This document shows positions 16,793 to 26,106 of a DNA stretch of 47,693 bases, piece after piece (within the stretch, counting starts at the first letter, position 1; each line of letters starts with the position of its first letter). This stretch comes from Vicingaceae bacterium (lineage in GTDB: Bacteria > Bacteroidota > Bacteroidia > Flavobacteriales_E > Vicingaceae). Under the pieces are notes generated by a model. That model was not told the DNA's origin and searched no databases. It saw only the letters and a list, made by a program, of their open reading frames with translations. A program made the translations under genes and the position numbers. The DNA lies in contig JAHYJH010000014.1 of assembly GCA_019429185.1 (NCBI GenBank), positions 1 through 47,693 on the forward strand, given 5' to 3'.

Positions 16793-16845
16793 TTGCTAAA
16801 AAATTTAGCAAGTTTTTATTATTTTTGCTAAAATAAATAGCAAAA
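16793..16845 (+). promoter_or_regulatory. Promoter overlapped by two TTGCTA...TAGCAA palindromic operators
   Basis: Palindrome 1 is 16793-16811 (TTGCTA/TAGCAA arms, 7-base centre). Palindrome 2 is 16823-16845 (TTTTGCTA/TAGCAAAA arms, 7-base centre). Their centres are 32 bp apart, close to three helical turns. The TTG of palindrome 1 and TATTTTTG at 16820-16827 (exact TAnnTTTG) form a possible -33/-10 pair 24 bp apart. The second palindrome runs into the A of the ATG at 16845. A regulator bound to both sites would block transcription and perhaps translation of the ATPase gene. The binding protein is unknown. Confidence 0.6.
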
Positions 16846-18029
16846 TGGAAAAACTTTATACGAAATCTATCACAAAAATTAGTAGTGTTTCAATCGAATT
16901 TGAACGCTATTTAGTTAGTCAAATTAATTTAAACAACCGATTGATTGCCATTTTAGGAGCAAGAGGCGTTGGAAAAACCACCCTATTGCTTCAACTTGCT
17001 AAAAAAAGCACAAAACAAGTCTTGTATGTTGCATTAGATGACTTGTTTTTTTCCGACAATACACTTTACAGTTTAGCAGAAAATTTTCAGAAAACAGGAG
17101 GTGAATTACTACTTTTAGATGAAGTACATAAATACCCGAATTGGTCGAGAGAAATTAAATTGATTTATGATGACTTTGCCAACTTGCAAGTAATTTTTAC
17201 ATCTTCTTCTATTTTAGATATTTATAGAGGAGAATCTGACTTAAGTAGAAGAGCCATTAGTTATCATCTCAATGCTCTTTCATTTCGTGAATATTTGTTT
17301 TTTTATGAAAAAATAGAACTTCCAAAGCTAGAATTGAAACAGCTAGTTGAAAATCACGCAAGTATAAGTTTGGATATTACACAACAATTTAAACCTTATA
17401 AATATTTTAAGCAGTATATTGAAACTGGTGCATATCCTTATTACAACAACAATGCTGCTGAATATTACCAACAAATTTTAAATACATTAAATTTAATTTT
17501 AGATGTTGATTTACAAGGAATAACCAACTTAAATTATGATACCATTTCAAAACTCAAACGATTATTATATGTTATTGCCACCAATGTCCCTTTTATCCCT
17601 AATATTAGCAAATTGAGTGAACGCATTGGGGTTCATAGAAATGTGTTGGTTCAAACCTTGCAATTGTTGGATAAAGCCGAATTGATACACACCTTATACA
17701 ATCAAAATACAAGCATCAGTTCATTAACTAAACCCAATAAAATTTGGTTGAGGAATACGAATCTTAATTACGCTATTTCTTCCGAAAATGTGAATGTGGG
17801 AAACATTCGTGAAACATTTTTCATACAACATCTCAATGATAACCATCAGCTTTCTTTACCTCCGAAAGGCGATTTTTTAGTTGACGACACCTATACATTT
17901 GAAATTGGAGGAAAAAATAAACCTCAAAAACAAATAAATGGAGTTAATAATGCTTTTTTGGTGAAAGACGATATAGAAATTGGCGTAAACAACTCTATTC
18001 CTTTATGGTTATTTGGATTAATTTATTGA
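16845..18029 (+). CDS. AAA ATPase with C-terminal DUF4143 domain
   Basis: A cytoplasmic ATP-binding protein of 394 residues. The Walker A motif GARGVGKTT is at 38-46, and Walker B LLLLDEVHKYPNW has D92/E93. A sensor-like serine patch FTSSSILD lies near residue 125. The segment RRAISYHLNALSFREYLFF is typical of the DUF4143 group. A winged-helix-like stretch (ISKLSERIGVHRNVLVQTLQ, about 255-275) precedes a C-terminal nuclease-fold-like region (DTYTFEIGGKNKPQKQ). The biological role of the family is unsettled. It stands alone between the methyltransferase and a convergent glycosyltransferase (3-base gap), with its own operator-like region, and looks like an accessory insertion rather than a sugar gene. 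Confidence 0.85.
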   Translation: MEKLYTKSITKISSVSIEFERYLVSQINLNNRLIAILGARGVGKTTLLLQLAKKSTKQVLYVALDDLFFSDNTLYSLAENFQKTGGELLLLDEVHKYPNWSREIKLIYDDFANLQVIFTSSSILDIYRGESDLSRRAISYHLNALSFREYLFFYEKIELPKLELKQLVENHASISLDITQQFKPYKYFKQYIETGAYPYYNNNAAEYYQQILNTLNLILDVDLQGITNLNYDTISKLKRLLYVIATNVPFIPNISKLSERIGVHRNVLVQTLQLLDKAELIHTLYNQNTSISSLTKPNKIWLRNTNLNYAISSENVNVGNIRETFFIQHLNDNHQLSLPPKGDFLVDDTYTFEIGGKNKPQKQINGVNNAFLVKDDIEIGVNNSIPLWLFGLIY

Positions 18030-18031
18030 TA

Positions 18032-19228
18032 CTATTTACCATAAATTGCAGCATAAATTTTCTCTGCTATTTCAAAATTCCGGTATTTCTCTGCAATAGG
18101 TCTTATTTTTTGATAAATCTCTTCTCTAGAATTATTACTTAGTAATTCATCTATTTCTTTAACGGCTTTGAGGTAATTGTCTTCATTTAGTTCTTCCAAC
18201 ACACTTCCAATACCATACTTTTTTATAATATCCGAATCATCAGAAATATCTTTAGTGATTACAACAGGAAGACCTAACGCCCAATATTCACCGTCTTTAA
18301 TTGGGGTACAATATCGCTTAGTAGGAATAGGTTTTACAGGTGTAATACCAAAATCTCCCAATCCCATATAATTCGGAATTTCATGATGAGCTACAAATCG
18401 ATGTACAATTGTTTTGGGATTAATCTCACTTTTAGTTGCGTAGGTTGAAATTTCTTGTTTAGTGTGAGCAGATAATATTAACGCTCTAAATTTATCTCCC
18501 CAATAATTTTCAGCCTCTTTTAAAAAATCAAATACTTCTTTTTCTAAATAAATGCCTCCAAATTTTCCAGCATATACACCAACAATTTTATCCTGAAGTT
18601 TTAATTCTTCTACTAATGTGTTATTTTTTAGATTTGCTTCTGAAAAAAGATTTAGATTAACACAAGCGGGCTTTACAAAGATGTTACTTCCTTGAAAGTT
18701 GTATTTTTCTTTAGCATAACTTTTCATGCCTTCTGTTGTTGCAATTAAATATTTGGCTCTTTTAGTTAGCCTCTTTTCAAAGAAAAAAAGCAGGCGATAA
18801 ACCATCCCATTTTTTTTCCACACACCATTTTCTACCATAGTTTCTGCATGTGGTTCATAACTATCAATGATAAGCGATCTTCGGGTAAGTAAAGACAAAA
18901 TATATCCTATCATACCGGCAGGTGTACACCAACAATGAATCACATCAATTTTTTCTTTTCTAATAGTTTTCAATAACTTAAAAATAAGTTTTATCCACAT
19001 TAGTAAACCCTTTAAACTTAGTGGGTGATATTCGATTAAAATGTTCTTAATTTTATGATAGTTATTGTTTATGGATTGATTGTTTTTTTCAAGTGTTGTA
19101 AGAAAAATTTTGCTATCGTCAGAAAGATGATTAGCAATAATATTCAAATAAGGCAAGGTATAAGTTTGTATCAATGCGTCATTGTAGCTCCAAGATGTAA
19201 TAACGAGTATGTTTTTTTTATTTTTCAT
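18032..19228 (-). CDS. Glycosyltransferase, GT-B fold (family 4-like)
   Basis: 398 residues. The N-terminal Rossmann half starts NILVITSWSYNDALIQTYTL and contains IDVIHCWCTPAGMIGY. The C-terminal half has the nucleotide-sugar binding pattern VGVYAGKFGGIYLEKEVFDF, then YWALGLPVVITKDISDDSDII, where GT4 members place the donor-binding loop. It is the last gene of the leftward polysaccharide run and overlaps the GT2 gene by 11 bases. Donor and acceptor are unknown. It acts at the cytoplasmic face of the inner membrane on a lipid-linked glycan, by family knowledge. Confidence 0.82.
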   Translation of the reverse strand: MKNKKNILVITSWSYNDALIQTYTLPYLNIIANHLSDDSKIFLTTLEKNNQSINNNYHKIKNILIEYHPLSLKGLLMWIKLIFKLLKTIRKEKIDVIHCWCTPAGMIGYILSLLTRRSLIIDSYEPHAETMVENGVWKKNGMVYRLLFFFEKRLTKRAKYLIATTEGMKSYAKEKYNFQGSNIFVKPACVNLNLFSEANLKNNTLVEELKLQDKIVGVYAGKFGGIYLEKEVFDFLKEAENYWGDKFRALILSAHTKQEISTYATKSEINPKTIVHRFVAHHEIPNYMGLGDFGITPVKPIPTKRYCTPIKDGEYWALGLPVVITKDISDDSDIIKKYGIGSVLEELNEDNYLKAVKEIDELLSNNSREEIYQKIRPIAEKYRNFEIAEKIYAAIYGK

Positions 19229-20096
19229 TACTTATTTTTTCGAAAATTAATGCAATTGATGCAGGGTAATTTATTACTGACAATATCAAAAAATACAAAC
19301 CTCGAATCTTATTGTTACCATTTTTCCACCAACTACCCGCCAAAATAAGGTATAAATTAGAAAAACATTGTTGTTTAAACCAAAAAGAATGAAAAAGTTG
19401 TTGTTTTTCACATTTTTTGAATAGATAAATACTGTCTTTTTCGAGTAAATCTACGTTTTTTGACATATTTTCAGCATGTATTCTATAATTCCATAAAACT
19501 TCCGAAACAACACCAATTTTAAACCCATTTGCCAATACTTGGATTAAAATGTCCTGATCAGCATTATTAGATAAATTAACATCAAAACCACCTATTTTTT
19601 GTAAAACTTCTTTTTTAAATAAAACACCAGAAGGAGCAGTGTTGTAGTTGGCTTTTAAACTCAAAAAGTTTTCTATTTTTAAGTTATTTTCTCCTTTTAA
19701 AATGCTGTCTATGGGTTCAGCATATTCATCAATCAGTTGACAATAGGAATAAACCACATCATAACCAGTAGAAATAAGAAAATTTACCTTTTTTTCAAGA
19801 TTAGTTATGTGCCACACATCATCTGCATCTAAAAAAGTAATGAACTCACCATTTGCTACTTCTAATCCTTTGTTACGTGTATCAGAAACTCCTGAATTAG
19901 ACTTATTAATCAATTGAATTCTATTGTCTTTTTCTGAAAATTGATTTAAAATTGTAGCGGAATTATCTGTTGAGCCATCATTAACAACAACTATTTCCCA
20001 ATTAGAATAGGTTTGATTAATCACCGATTGGATGGTTTCTGCAATGTATTTTTCTGCATTGTAGCAAGGAATGATGATGGAGACTAAAGAGTTCAA
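19218..20096 (-). CDS. Family 2 glycosyltransferase
   Basis: 292 residues with a classical GT-A domain: VSIIIPCYNAEKYI at the N-terminus, VVVNDGSTDNS, then the metal-binding DxD motif as FLDADDVWH near residue 94. The acceptor-side motif appears as LSNNADQDILIQVLANG (ED-like, around 185). A hydrophobic C-terminal tail could touch the membrane. It overlaps the downstream GT4 gene by 11 bases and the upstream FkbM gene by 4, indicating tight co-translation. Confidence 0.88.
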   Translation of the reverse strand: MNSLVSIIIPCYNAEKYIAETIQSVINQTYSNWEIVVVNDGSTDNSATILNQFSEKDNRIQLINKSNSGVSDTRNKGLEVANGEFITFLDADDVWHITNLEKKVNFLISTGYDVVYSYCQLIDEYAEPIDSILKGENNLKIENFLSLKANYNTAPSGVLFKKEVLQKIGGFDVNLSNNADQDILIQVLANGFKIGVVSEVLWNYRIHAENMSKNVDLLEKDSIYLFKKCEKQQLFHSFWFKQQCFSNLYLILAGSWWKNGNNKIRGLYFLILSVINYPASIALIFEKISNEK

Positions 20097-20971
20097 ATAA
20101 GTCCTATTTTCTTAGCCGATTCGGGTTTGCAAATTAGATAATTCCAAAAGGAAGAAACGGTAATTTCTTCTTTCTGAGTAACCACATCATTTTTGTCATC
20201 AATATCAAAATACAAATATCCTTTATTTTTAAAAAGGGCATTTAATTTAACCGCACAATCTTTATCCCAAATTTCTATTAAAAAATCGGGTTTAAATTTA
20301 TCCAAATATTCTCCCATGCCTTCTAATACTTCAGGCTCGTGCGTTTCTACGTCAATTTTCATCAAGTCAATTCGCTCTATATTGTTTTTATTTATAAAAT
20401 CAACTAAGGTAATACATTCTATTTCTAATTCTTTTTGCGGAGTTGTTTCGGATAAAAGCGATTTATTTACCGTAACAGAAGTACAAAAATCATGACCTTC
20501 CATTAAAAATACCTTTGCAGTCCCATTAAAATTAGAAGCAGCTTTTGGAACAACTGTAATATCGTAATTATTTATTTCTACATTATAATTCAAATATTCC
20601 AACACTTTGGGAAGTGGCTCAAAAGTGTACACCTTAGCTGTGGGATTTAATGCTTTTGTAACTAATGAATACAATCCAGTATTTGCTCCAATATCCATTA
20701 CAACATCAGTATCTACACATAGTTTTCTCCATAATTTTAGTGATGTTTTTTCCCAGCCATTATCAATTCCTCCCCAAAACAACTCATTTTCTTCTGATGC
20801 ACCTAAATGGTACATTTTAAATTGATGATTGGCATCTACCTTAACAGTAAAAACACCTTTAAAATGGAGGTGTTTATATATTTTTTCAGGTAAATTCATC
20901 CATTTTATCAATGAAAAAATTTGTCTCTTCAATGGAATTGAATTATAAATTTTCTTTAGTACTTGCTTCAT
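20093..20971 (-). CDS. FkbM-family methyltransferase
   Basis: 292 residues. The SAM-binding motif VVMDIGANTGLYS is near 113-125, then VYTFEPLPKVLEYLNYNVEIN, both typical of FkbM enzymes that O-methylate sugars. The C-terminus has IDLMKIDVETHEPEVLEGM and DFLIEIWD, also diagnostic. It probably adds an O-methyl group to a sugar of the repeat unit. Overlaps the GT2 gene by 4 bases and follows another methyltransferase by 2 bases. Confidence 0.9.
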   Translation of the reverse strand: MKQVLKKIYNSIPLKRQIFSLIKWMNLPEKIYKHLHFKGVFTVKVDANHQFKMYHLGASEENELFWGGIDNGWEKTSLKLWRKLCVDTDVVMDIGANTGLYSLVTKALNPTAKVYTFEPLPKVLEYLNYNVEINNYDITVVPKAASNFNGTAKVFLMEGHDFCTSVTVNKSLLSETTPQKELEIECITLVDFINKNNIERIDLMKIDVETHEPEVLEGMGEYLDKFKPDFLIEIWDKDCAVKLNALFKNKGYLYFDIDDKNDVVTQKEEITVSSFWNYLICKPESAKKIGLI

Positions 20972-20973
20972 TA

Positions 20974-21696
20974 TTATTTATCGTATGTTTCACACCAAAC
21001 TTTTATAACTCCAAACCTAAATTCTGATTCAATAATCTTTAACCCTGTATCTTTTATTAACTCAAATAACTCAACTCTATCAAATTCCCAAACATGATCA
21101 GCATCTGTATACTGTATTTTATTCTTTAATTGTGTTCTATAATGATTCAAATACGTTTTATCATAATCGGGTAATTCTATAAATATTTTTTTAGCATGTG
21201 GCACACACTTTTTTAGAAAGTCTAAAGGCTCGTCTATATGCTCTAAAATATGTGATAATATAATTACATCAAACTTTTCATTACATGATTCAAGATAATC
21301 AAAAGCATCTCCGTATATAAATTCTAGGTTAGGTTGGTTATGTTTAGATTTTGCTATTTCTACATCTCCTTTTATACAATCAACCCCTACCACTTTTTCA
21401 GAAAAATCAGCCAATTTATTACTCATGTCACCATATCCACTACCTAAATCAAGTACTTTATCTGTTGATTCAACTTGTTTTTTTATAAAATTAATAGTGT
21501 GGTAACGCAATGGATGTTTTTCATAAGAAAAATAATTAAAAGATTCTTCGTGAGCCAATCTATCAAAAATCCACTCTAAGGTAAGGTATAAATTAAACCT
21601 AGTTTTAGGTTTAAGTATAACCAATAGTTTTGAAAGTCTATAAATGAAACTCAATAAAAAAACGCGTTCTTTCTCTCTTTTTAAATGTAATCCCAT
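20974..21696 (-). CDS. Class I SAM-dependent methyltransferase
   Basis: 240 residues; SAM motif KVLDLGSGYGDMS near 76-88, acidic VVGVDCIKGD after beta 2, FDVIILSHILEHIDEP and HAKKIFIELPDYD. Substrate not predictable. It lies 2 bases upstream of the FkbM gene and 7 bases downstream of a GT4 gene, within the leftward operon. A short N-terminal hydrophobic stretch (YRLSKLLVILK) may associate with the membrane. Confidence 0.82.
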   Translation of the reverse strand: MGLHLKREKERVFLLSFIYRLSKLLVILKPKTRFNLYLTLEWIFDRLAHEESFNYFSYEKHPLRYHTINFIKKQVESTDKVLDLGSGYGDMSNKLADFSEKVVGVDCIKGDVEIAKSKHNQPNLEFIYGDAFDYLESCNEKFDVIILSHILEHIDEPLDFLKKCVPHAKKIFIELPDYDKTYLNHYRTQLKNKIQYTDADHVWEFDRVELFELIKDTGLKIIESEFRFGVIKVWCETYDK

Positions 21697-21703
21697 AGTA
21701 TAA

Positions 21704-22834
21704 TTATGCTTTTATATATAAATTAATGTATGCGTTCCACATTCGCTCAAAATTATACATTTCAAGGGCAGTTTTTTGTCCTTTTTCCTTAAAATCAGCA
21801 CCATGCTCTAAGGTGTAATTAATTCCTTCTGCCATAGATACTGCATCTTTATAATTTACTAAATATCCGTTTTGTTTATGTTGAATAGCATCTAAAGCAG
21901 AACCAGTAGGGGTAGAAACTACAGGAGCTGAATTCATCATAGCCTCTGGTATTACAAAACCAAAAGGTTCGTAATTAGCAGCATGTGCATAAACATCCAA
22001 TAATGCATATAAAGAAGGAATATACGCTCTATCTATCCAACCTGTAAATACAATGTATTCAAGTACATTCAGTTTTTTAGCTAACTGTTCTAGTTCCTCT
22101 TTTTGATTGCCCTGACCAACAAATAAAAAAACTGCGTTAGGGTGTTTTTTTATAACTTCCGGAATAGCTTCTATTATATAGCGATAACCTTTCCATTCAA
22201 TTAAACGAGCTACGGTTCCAATAATTTTTTTACCTGCTAATTGATACTTTTCTATGATTTCTTTTTTATACGCTTCAGATTGTTGTGTAAAAATTTCGGG
22301 GGGAATTCCGTGATGAATCATAGTAATTTTCTCTTTTGGAGCATGTTCTTTCTCAATAATAAATTTTTCTGCTTCTTTAGAAACTGGGACAATATGAGTG
22401 GCGTTTTTATTGTTTATTTTATCTGCAAAAACCCATTTTGGAGCATAAAAATAGTGAAAAGTAGTATCTTGTTTAGTTACCACTCTTTTTTTAACTCCTG
22501 CCAAACGAGCTGCCATTAACCCCGGAAAAGAATCATCAAATAAATGTGTATGTACCACATCAGGCTTTAGTTTTTTAAACAACCTATACAATTGAAAAAA
22601 AGCACGAATCATTCCTCTTTTTCTTTTATGATGATCGAATTTATACCAATAACAATCCCAACCGTATTTGCCCACATCTTCAATCATTTGTGGTTTTTCG
22701 GTATAGAGGGTTACAAAAGAAAATTTATATTCTTTCTCGCCTGAGGTGGACACAGTTTGTTGTGCTGCTTTTTCTGCAAACCAGTTGAAATAGGGAACAC
22801 TCGATTCGTTGGATATGACAAAAATGATGTGCAT
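21704..22834 (-). CDS. Family 4 glycosyltransferase
   Basis: 376 residues of GT-B fold. The N-terminal domain has VVHTHLFDDSFPGLMAARLA. The C-terminal domain has IIGTVARLIEWKGYRYIIEA and then the retaining-transferase EX7E motif EPFGFVIPE near 290, the best match to GT4 in this cluster. Between them is VFLFVGQGNQKEELEQLA. Retaining transfer from a nucleotide sugar to a lipid-linked acceptor is expected; the sugar is unknown. Gap to the upstream transferase gene is 3 bases. Confidence 0.9.
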   Translation of the reverse strand: MHIIFVISNESSVPYFNWFAEKAAQQTVSTSGEKEYKFSFVTLYTEKPQMIEDVGKYGWDCYWYKFDHHKRKRGMIRAFFQLYRLFKKLKPDVVHTHLFDDSFPGLMAARLAGVKKRVVTKQDTTFHYFYAPKWVFADKINNKNATHIVPVSKEAEKFIIEKEHAPKEKITMIHHGIPPEIFTQQSEAYKKEIIEKYQLAGKKIIGTVARLIEWKGYRYIIEAIPEVIKKHPNAVFLFVGQGNQKEELEQLAKKLNVLEYIVFTGWIDRAYIPSLYALLDVYAHAANYEPFGFVIPEAMMNSAPVVSTPTGSALDAIQHKQNGYLVNYKDAVSMAEGINYTLEHGADFKEKGQKTALEMYNFERMWNAYINLYIKA

Positions 22835-22837
22835 TTA

Positions 22838-23926
22838 TTATAATTTGTTTAAAATGTTTTTTATTAACTTAGGATACGTAATGGATGTTAGATAATTAGT
22901 TACTATTTCTTTATTTATATTCAATTTTTCTTCAAAAGCATCTTGCATATAACTAATATAGTCTTCATTATTAAAAGCATAAAAAATAGCTTTATTTTCA
23001 AGAATACTTAAAGGGGTTTGAATTGAAGATATTACTGGTTTATTTTGAGCTAAATAATTAATTATTTTTAATGGAGTCCTACTATTAATTGTAATTTCTT
23101 TATCAAAACAATATGTTACTAACCCTACTTTTGAAGCCGCTATGTAATTATTAACTTCTTTAGCATTAATTACGCCTAAATAAAAAAAATTGGGGTAGTT
23201 TTTTAATTCTTCCCATTCGTTATTTTTAATATATTCAAAACCAATAACAACTAAATTAATTTTATTGGATAAAATATTTTTAATTAGATTAATATTAATG
23301 TCATTTTCTATATTACCTACTAAAACAGCATAATTACCAAATTCTTTTTTTAGGGCAATAATTTTTTTTTCGTCAACTAAATATTCATCTGATGAAATTC
23401 CATGAGGAATATATATTGTTTTTTTATTATATTCTTTATACCTATTTACATATGAAGTATTTGTACAGACTATTAAATCTGATTCTTGAGCTATTATTTT
23501 ATCTTGCCAAAAGGAATTATAAGAATCAACAACATGATATATTCTTTTACTCAAGCTATTAATGGGTTTATTTATAAATCTAAAAGGGTCAAATTGCCAC
23601 CATATAAGATTAGAATTATTCAACGTAATGTTTTTATTCAATTTAATACAATTTATAAAATCATTTATTTTAGTAAATACCTTTTTAAATATAGTTTGAG
23701 GGAAGTTGTTTTTATAATCTACAATAGTAATATTTTTATAACCAATTGTTGTATAATTAACCTTAAATGAAAATATGTTAAGCCAATTCCATTTGTTAGT
23801 AGGATTAATAAAAAACACTTGATATCCTAGCCTTGACAACTCATACGCATAATTTTGTTTTGAAAACCAAACATCTCCCCAAGGTTCATTGGAAACAATT
23901 AATATGTATTGATTTTCTAATTTCAT
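22838..23926 (-). CDS. Glycosyltransferase-like protein, tandem paralogue B
   Basis: 362 residues, beginning MKLENQYILIVSNEPWGDVW, nearly the same as the start of the next gene upstream (23923-24996). The two proteins stay alignable: IWWQFDPFRF versus IFWTFDPYRF, HGISSDEYLVDE versus HGISSEEFVPTD, and VLVGNIENDINI versus LYVGNIDHRLNI. It is a GT-B type enzyme without a clean EX7E motif. Its ATG overlaps the stop of paralogue A (ATGA). It is markedly AT-rich with many Asn/Ile/Lys codons, which suggests either foreign origin or relaxed selection. Confidence 0.72.
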   Translation of the reverse strand: MKLENQYILIVSNEPWGDVWFSKQNYAYELSRLGYQVFFINPTNKWNWLNIFSFKVNYTTIGYKNITIVDYKNNFPQTIFKKVFTKINDFINCIKLNKNITLNNSNLIWWQFDPFRFINKPINSLSKRIYHVVDSYNSFWQDKIIAQESDLIVCTNTSYVNRYKEYNKKTIYIPHGISSDEYLVDEKKIIALKKEFGNYAVLVGNIENDININLIKNILSNKINLVVIGFEYIKNNEWEELKNYPNFFYLGVINAKEVNNYIAASKVGLVTYCFDKEITINSRTPLKIINYLAQNKPVISSIQTPLSILENKAIFYAFNNEDYISYMQDAFEEKLNINKEIVTNYLTSITYPKLIKNILNKL

Positions 23927-24996
23927 CTTAAAAATTGCTCTACTTTTTCAATCAGTTTTTCGTATGTAAATTGTTTTGCAAATTGAATTCGTTGGGCTAC
24001 TTTTTCATTTGTTTCTGTATGAGATAATTGTTTTATTTTTTCAATTGCCTCGTCATCATTTTTATAACCTATAATGTATTCTTCTTTATTAATAACATCA
24101 TTAAAAATTGGAGAAATCACAGGTTTTCCTAAAGCTAAATATTGTAATGTTTTATGGTGGTGTACCGCATTTCCATGAATTTTTAAATCCATTGGCACTA
24201 AACAAGCTTTTGAATAATATATATAATTTTTTAAATTTTTAAACGGCTCTACTCCATGAATTATTAGGTTATTGTATTTGTTCTTATAGAAAATATCTTT
24301 GGATAATTCACTAAACAAATTATACATTTTTCCAATAAATACAAATCGTTCATTAGGGAACTCCTGAAGTATTCTATCAATTAATTCTATATTTAACCGA
24401 TGATCGATATTTCCTACATATAAAAAATAATCTTTCTCATAAATTACTGTATCAGTTGGTACAAATTCTTCTGATGAAATACCATGAGACAATTCTAACA
24501 GACTACCTTTAAATGTTATATCTTTTAACAATTCTTTTGATGTAACAACTAGTTTATCAATGTTTTTTAAAAGTATTTTTTCTTTTTGTACTCTATATTT
24601 ATCTACTCGAAAATAGATAGAAAGCAAAGGAGAAAACAATTGAGGATTAGAAAACCGATAAGGATCAAAAGTCCAAAAAATGTAATTTTTATAGTTGTTG
24701 GTTATCAGCCATTTTTTAATCTTTTTTGAAACAATAAAGTTGTTTAGTTTATAAATTAAACTAAAACGTGTAAAAGGTAAACTATTTTGATATCCTAACA
24801 CCTGAAGTGATTCACTATAATTGTCTAAACAAATTTTAAAACTCCATAAATTACTAAGTTTCCATTTAATTGGTGGGTTTATAAAAAGCACATTATTTTT
24901 TTTAGATAACTCATAAGCCCAGTTATGCTTAGAGTACCAAATATCTCCCCAAGGTTCATTAGAAACAATTAATATATTTTGATTCTCAAGTTTCAT
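23923..24996 (-). CDS. Glycosyltransferase-like protein, tandem paralogue A
   Basis: 357 residues, paralogous to 22838-23926 along its whole length and closest at the N-terminus. The C-terminal half has the GT-B pattern YFLYVGNIDHRLNIELIDRI and LQYLALGKPVISPIFNDVI. It begins at the base after the upstream gene's stop (24996/24997). Tandem duplication followed by divergence is likely, perhaps giving two linkages with related donors. The exact sugar is unknown. Confidence 0.76.
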   Translation of the reverse strand: MKLENQNILIVSNEPWGDIWYSKHNWAYELSKKNNVLFINPPIKWKLSNLWSFKICLDNYSESLQVLGYQNSLPFTRFSLIYKLNNFIVSKKIKKWLITNNYKNYIFWTFDPYRFSNPQLFSPLLSIYFRVDKYRVQKEKILLKNIDKLVVTSKELLKDITFKGSLLELSHGISSEEFVPTDTVIYEKDYFLYVGNIDHRLNIELIDRILQEFPNERFVFIGKMYNLFSELSKDIFYKNKYNNLIIHGVEPFKNLKNYIYYSKACLVPMDLKIHGNAVHHHKTLQYLALGKPVISPIFNDVINKEEYIIGYKNDDEAIEKIKQLSHTETNEKVAQRIQFAKQFTYEKLIEKVEQFLR

Positions 24997-26106
24997 TTAA
25001 AAAAAAGGTAAATTTTTTCTAATTTCAGCAGCTGTAAAATAGGTGGAATTAATAGCGGCTTGCTCTTTCCAGTCTTTTAACAATTCAGGTTTATCGAGTA
25101 AGTTCTGTAAAATTTCTTTTAACTCATCTGCTCCGGCATAATTGAATACAGAACCTTTTAAGTTTTCTGGAACAATAAGATGAGCAGGAAGTAAGCCCGG
25201 CAGTTCAAAACTCATCATGTCATGTATGGCAGCTGTTGGCTTAGTTTTTCCAATAAATTCTGTTGTCCCCAACGCTTTAAATTCTGTTGTACTTGTTGAG
25301 AGAACCAAGTCTGAAGTTTCCATCTCTTTTAAAAACATATCAGGCGTTATTAAGCCTTCTATTGGAAAATATTCAGCTATTCTGGGGTGTATTTTATTTG
25401 CTTTATCTAATTCACTTACCACCCATTTTCCATACTCTTCTAAAGGTCTTCCCGCAAAAGAAAATGTAATGTTAGCTTGTTTTTCAGCAAAAAAATGAAT
25501 GGCTTCAATAACATCCTCATATCTTCTTCTTTCCTTATGAATGCTACCTGTTAAAACAACCTTTAAACAATCGTTTTCTTTGTGAAACTTTTTTCCATCA
25601 CGTTTATGAAAAATAGTAAATGGTATATATAGAAATTTATATTTTTTGAATAATTCTATGTCATTATTTCTGATATAATTAAACATAAAATCTTCAACCG
25701 CAATGTAATCAAAGTTGGTAACTATTTTTTGTTTTAATTTCCGCTCTTTATAGTATTTAAGTGTTCTAAAACGAGCATTGAGCCAAAAGTTAAGGTTATG
25801 GATAGTAATTACTTTTTGGCAAGTTAAATTTTCTGCAATTTTCAACGCTCCTTTGAATCCTTCAAATATTGGACTCAATAGAAGAACATCTATATTTTCT
25901 TCCTTGCAAATATGTATTACTTTATCATATTCTTCATCTAACCCAGAAATAACATGGAACTTGCCATCACAAAGTGCTGAATTATATTCATGCATTTTGT
26001 CATACATTTCTTGAGTTACAAAAAAATACTTATGATGTTCCTCGAACAATTCAGATTGGGTTAATCCGTATTGAAAATGAACGGTTTCAATAATTGCAAC
26101 TTTCAT
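24997..26106 (-). CDS. Glycosyltransferase-like protein (GT-B)
   Basis: 369 residues with a weak GT-B pattern: N-terminal DVLLLSPIFEGFKGALKIA with VITIHNLNFWLNARFR, and C-terminal LKVVLTGSIHKERRRYEDVI, SDLVLSTSTTEFKALGTTEF and a donor-side loop near KTKPTAAIHDMMSF. Its closest relatives appear to be GT4-like transferases of surface polysaccharide loci, but the EX7E motif is not clear. Overlaps the flippase gene by 4 bases (ATGA), so they are translationally linked. Confidence 0.7.
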   Translation of the reverse strand: MKVAIIETVHFQYGLTQSELFEEHHKYFFVTQEMYDKMHEYNSALCDGKFHVISGLDEEYDKVIHICKEENIDVLLLSPIFEGFKGALKIAENLTCQKVITIHNLNFWLNARFRTLKYYKERKLKQKIVTNFDYIAVEDFMFNYIRNNDIELFKKYKFLYIPFTIFHKRDGKKFHKENDCLKVVLTGSIHKERRRYEDVIEAIHFFAEKQANITFSFAGRPLEEYGKWVVSELDKANKIHPRIAEYFPIEGLITPDMFLKEMETSDLVLSTSTTEFKALGTTEFIGKTKPTAAIHDMMSFELPGLLPAHLIVPENLKGSVFNYAGADELKEILQNLLDKPELLKDWKEQAAINSTYFTAAEIRKNLPFF

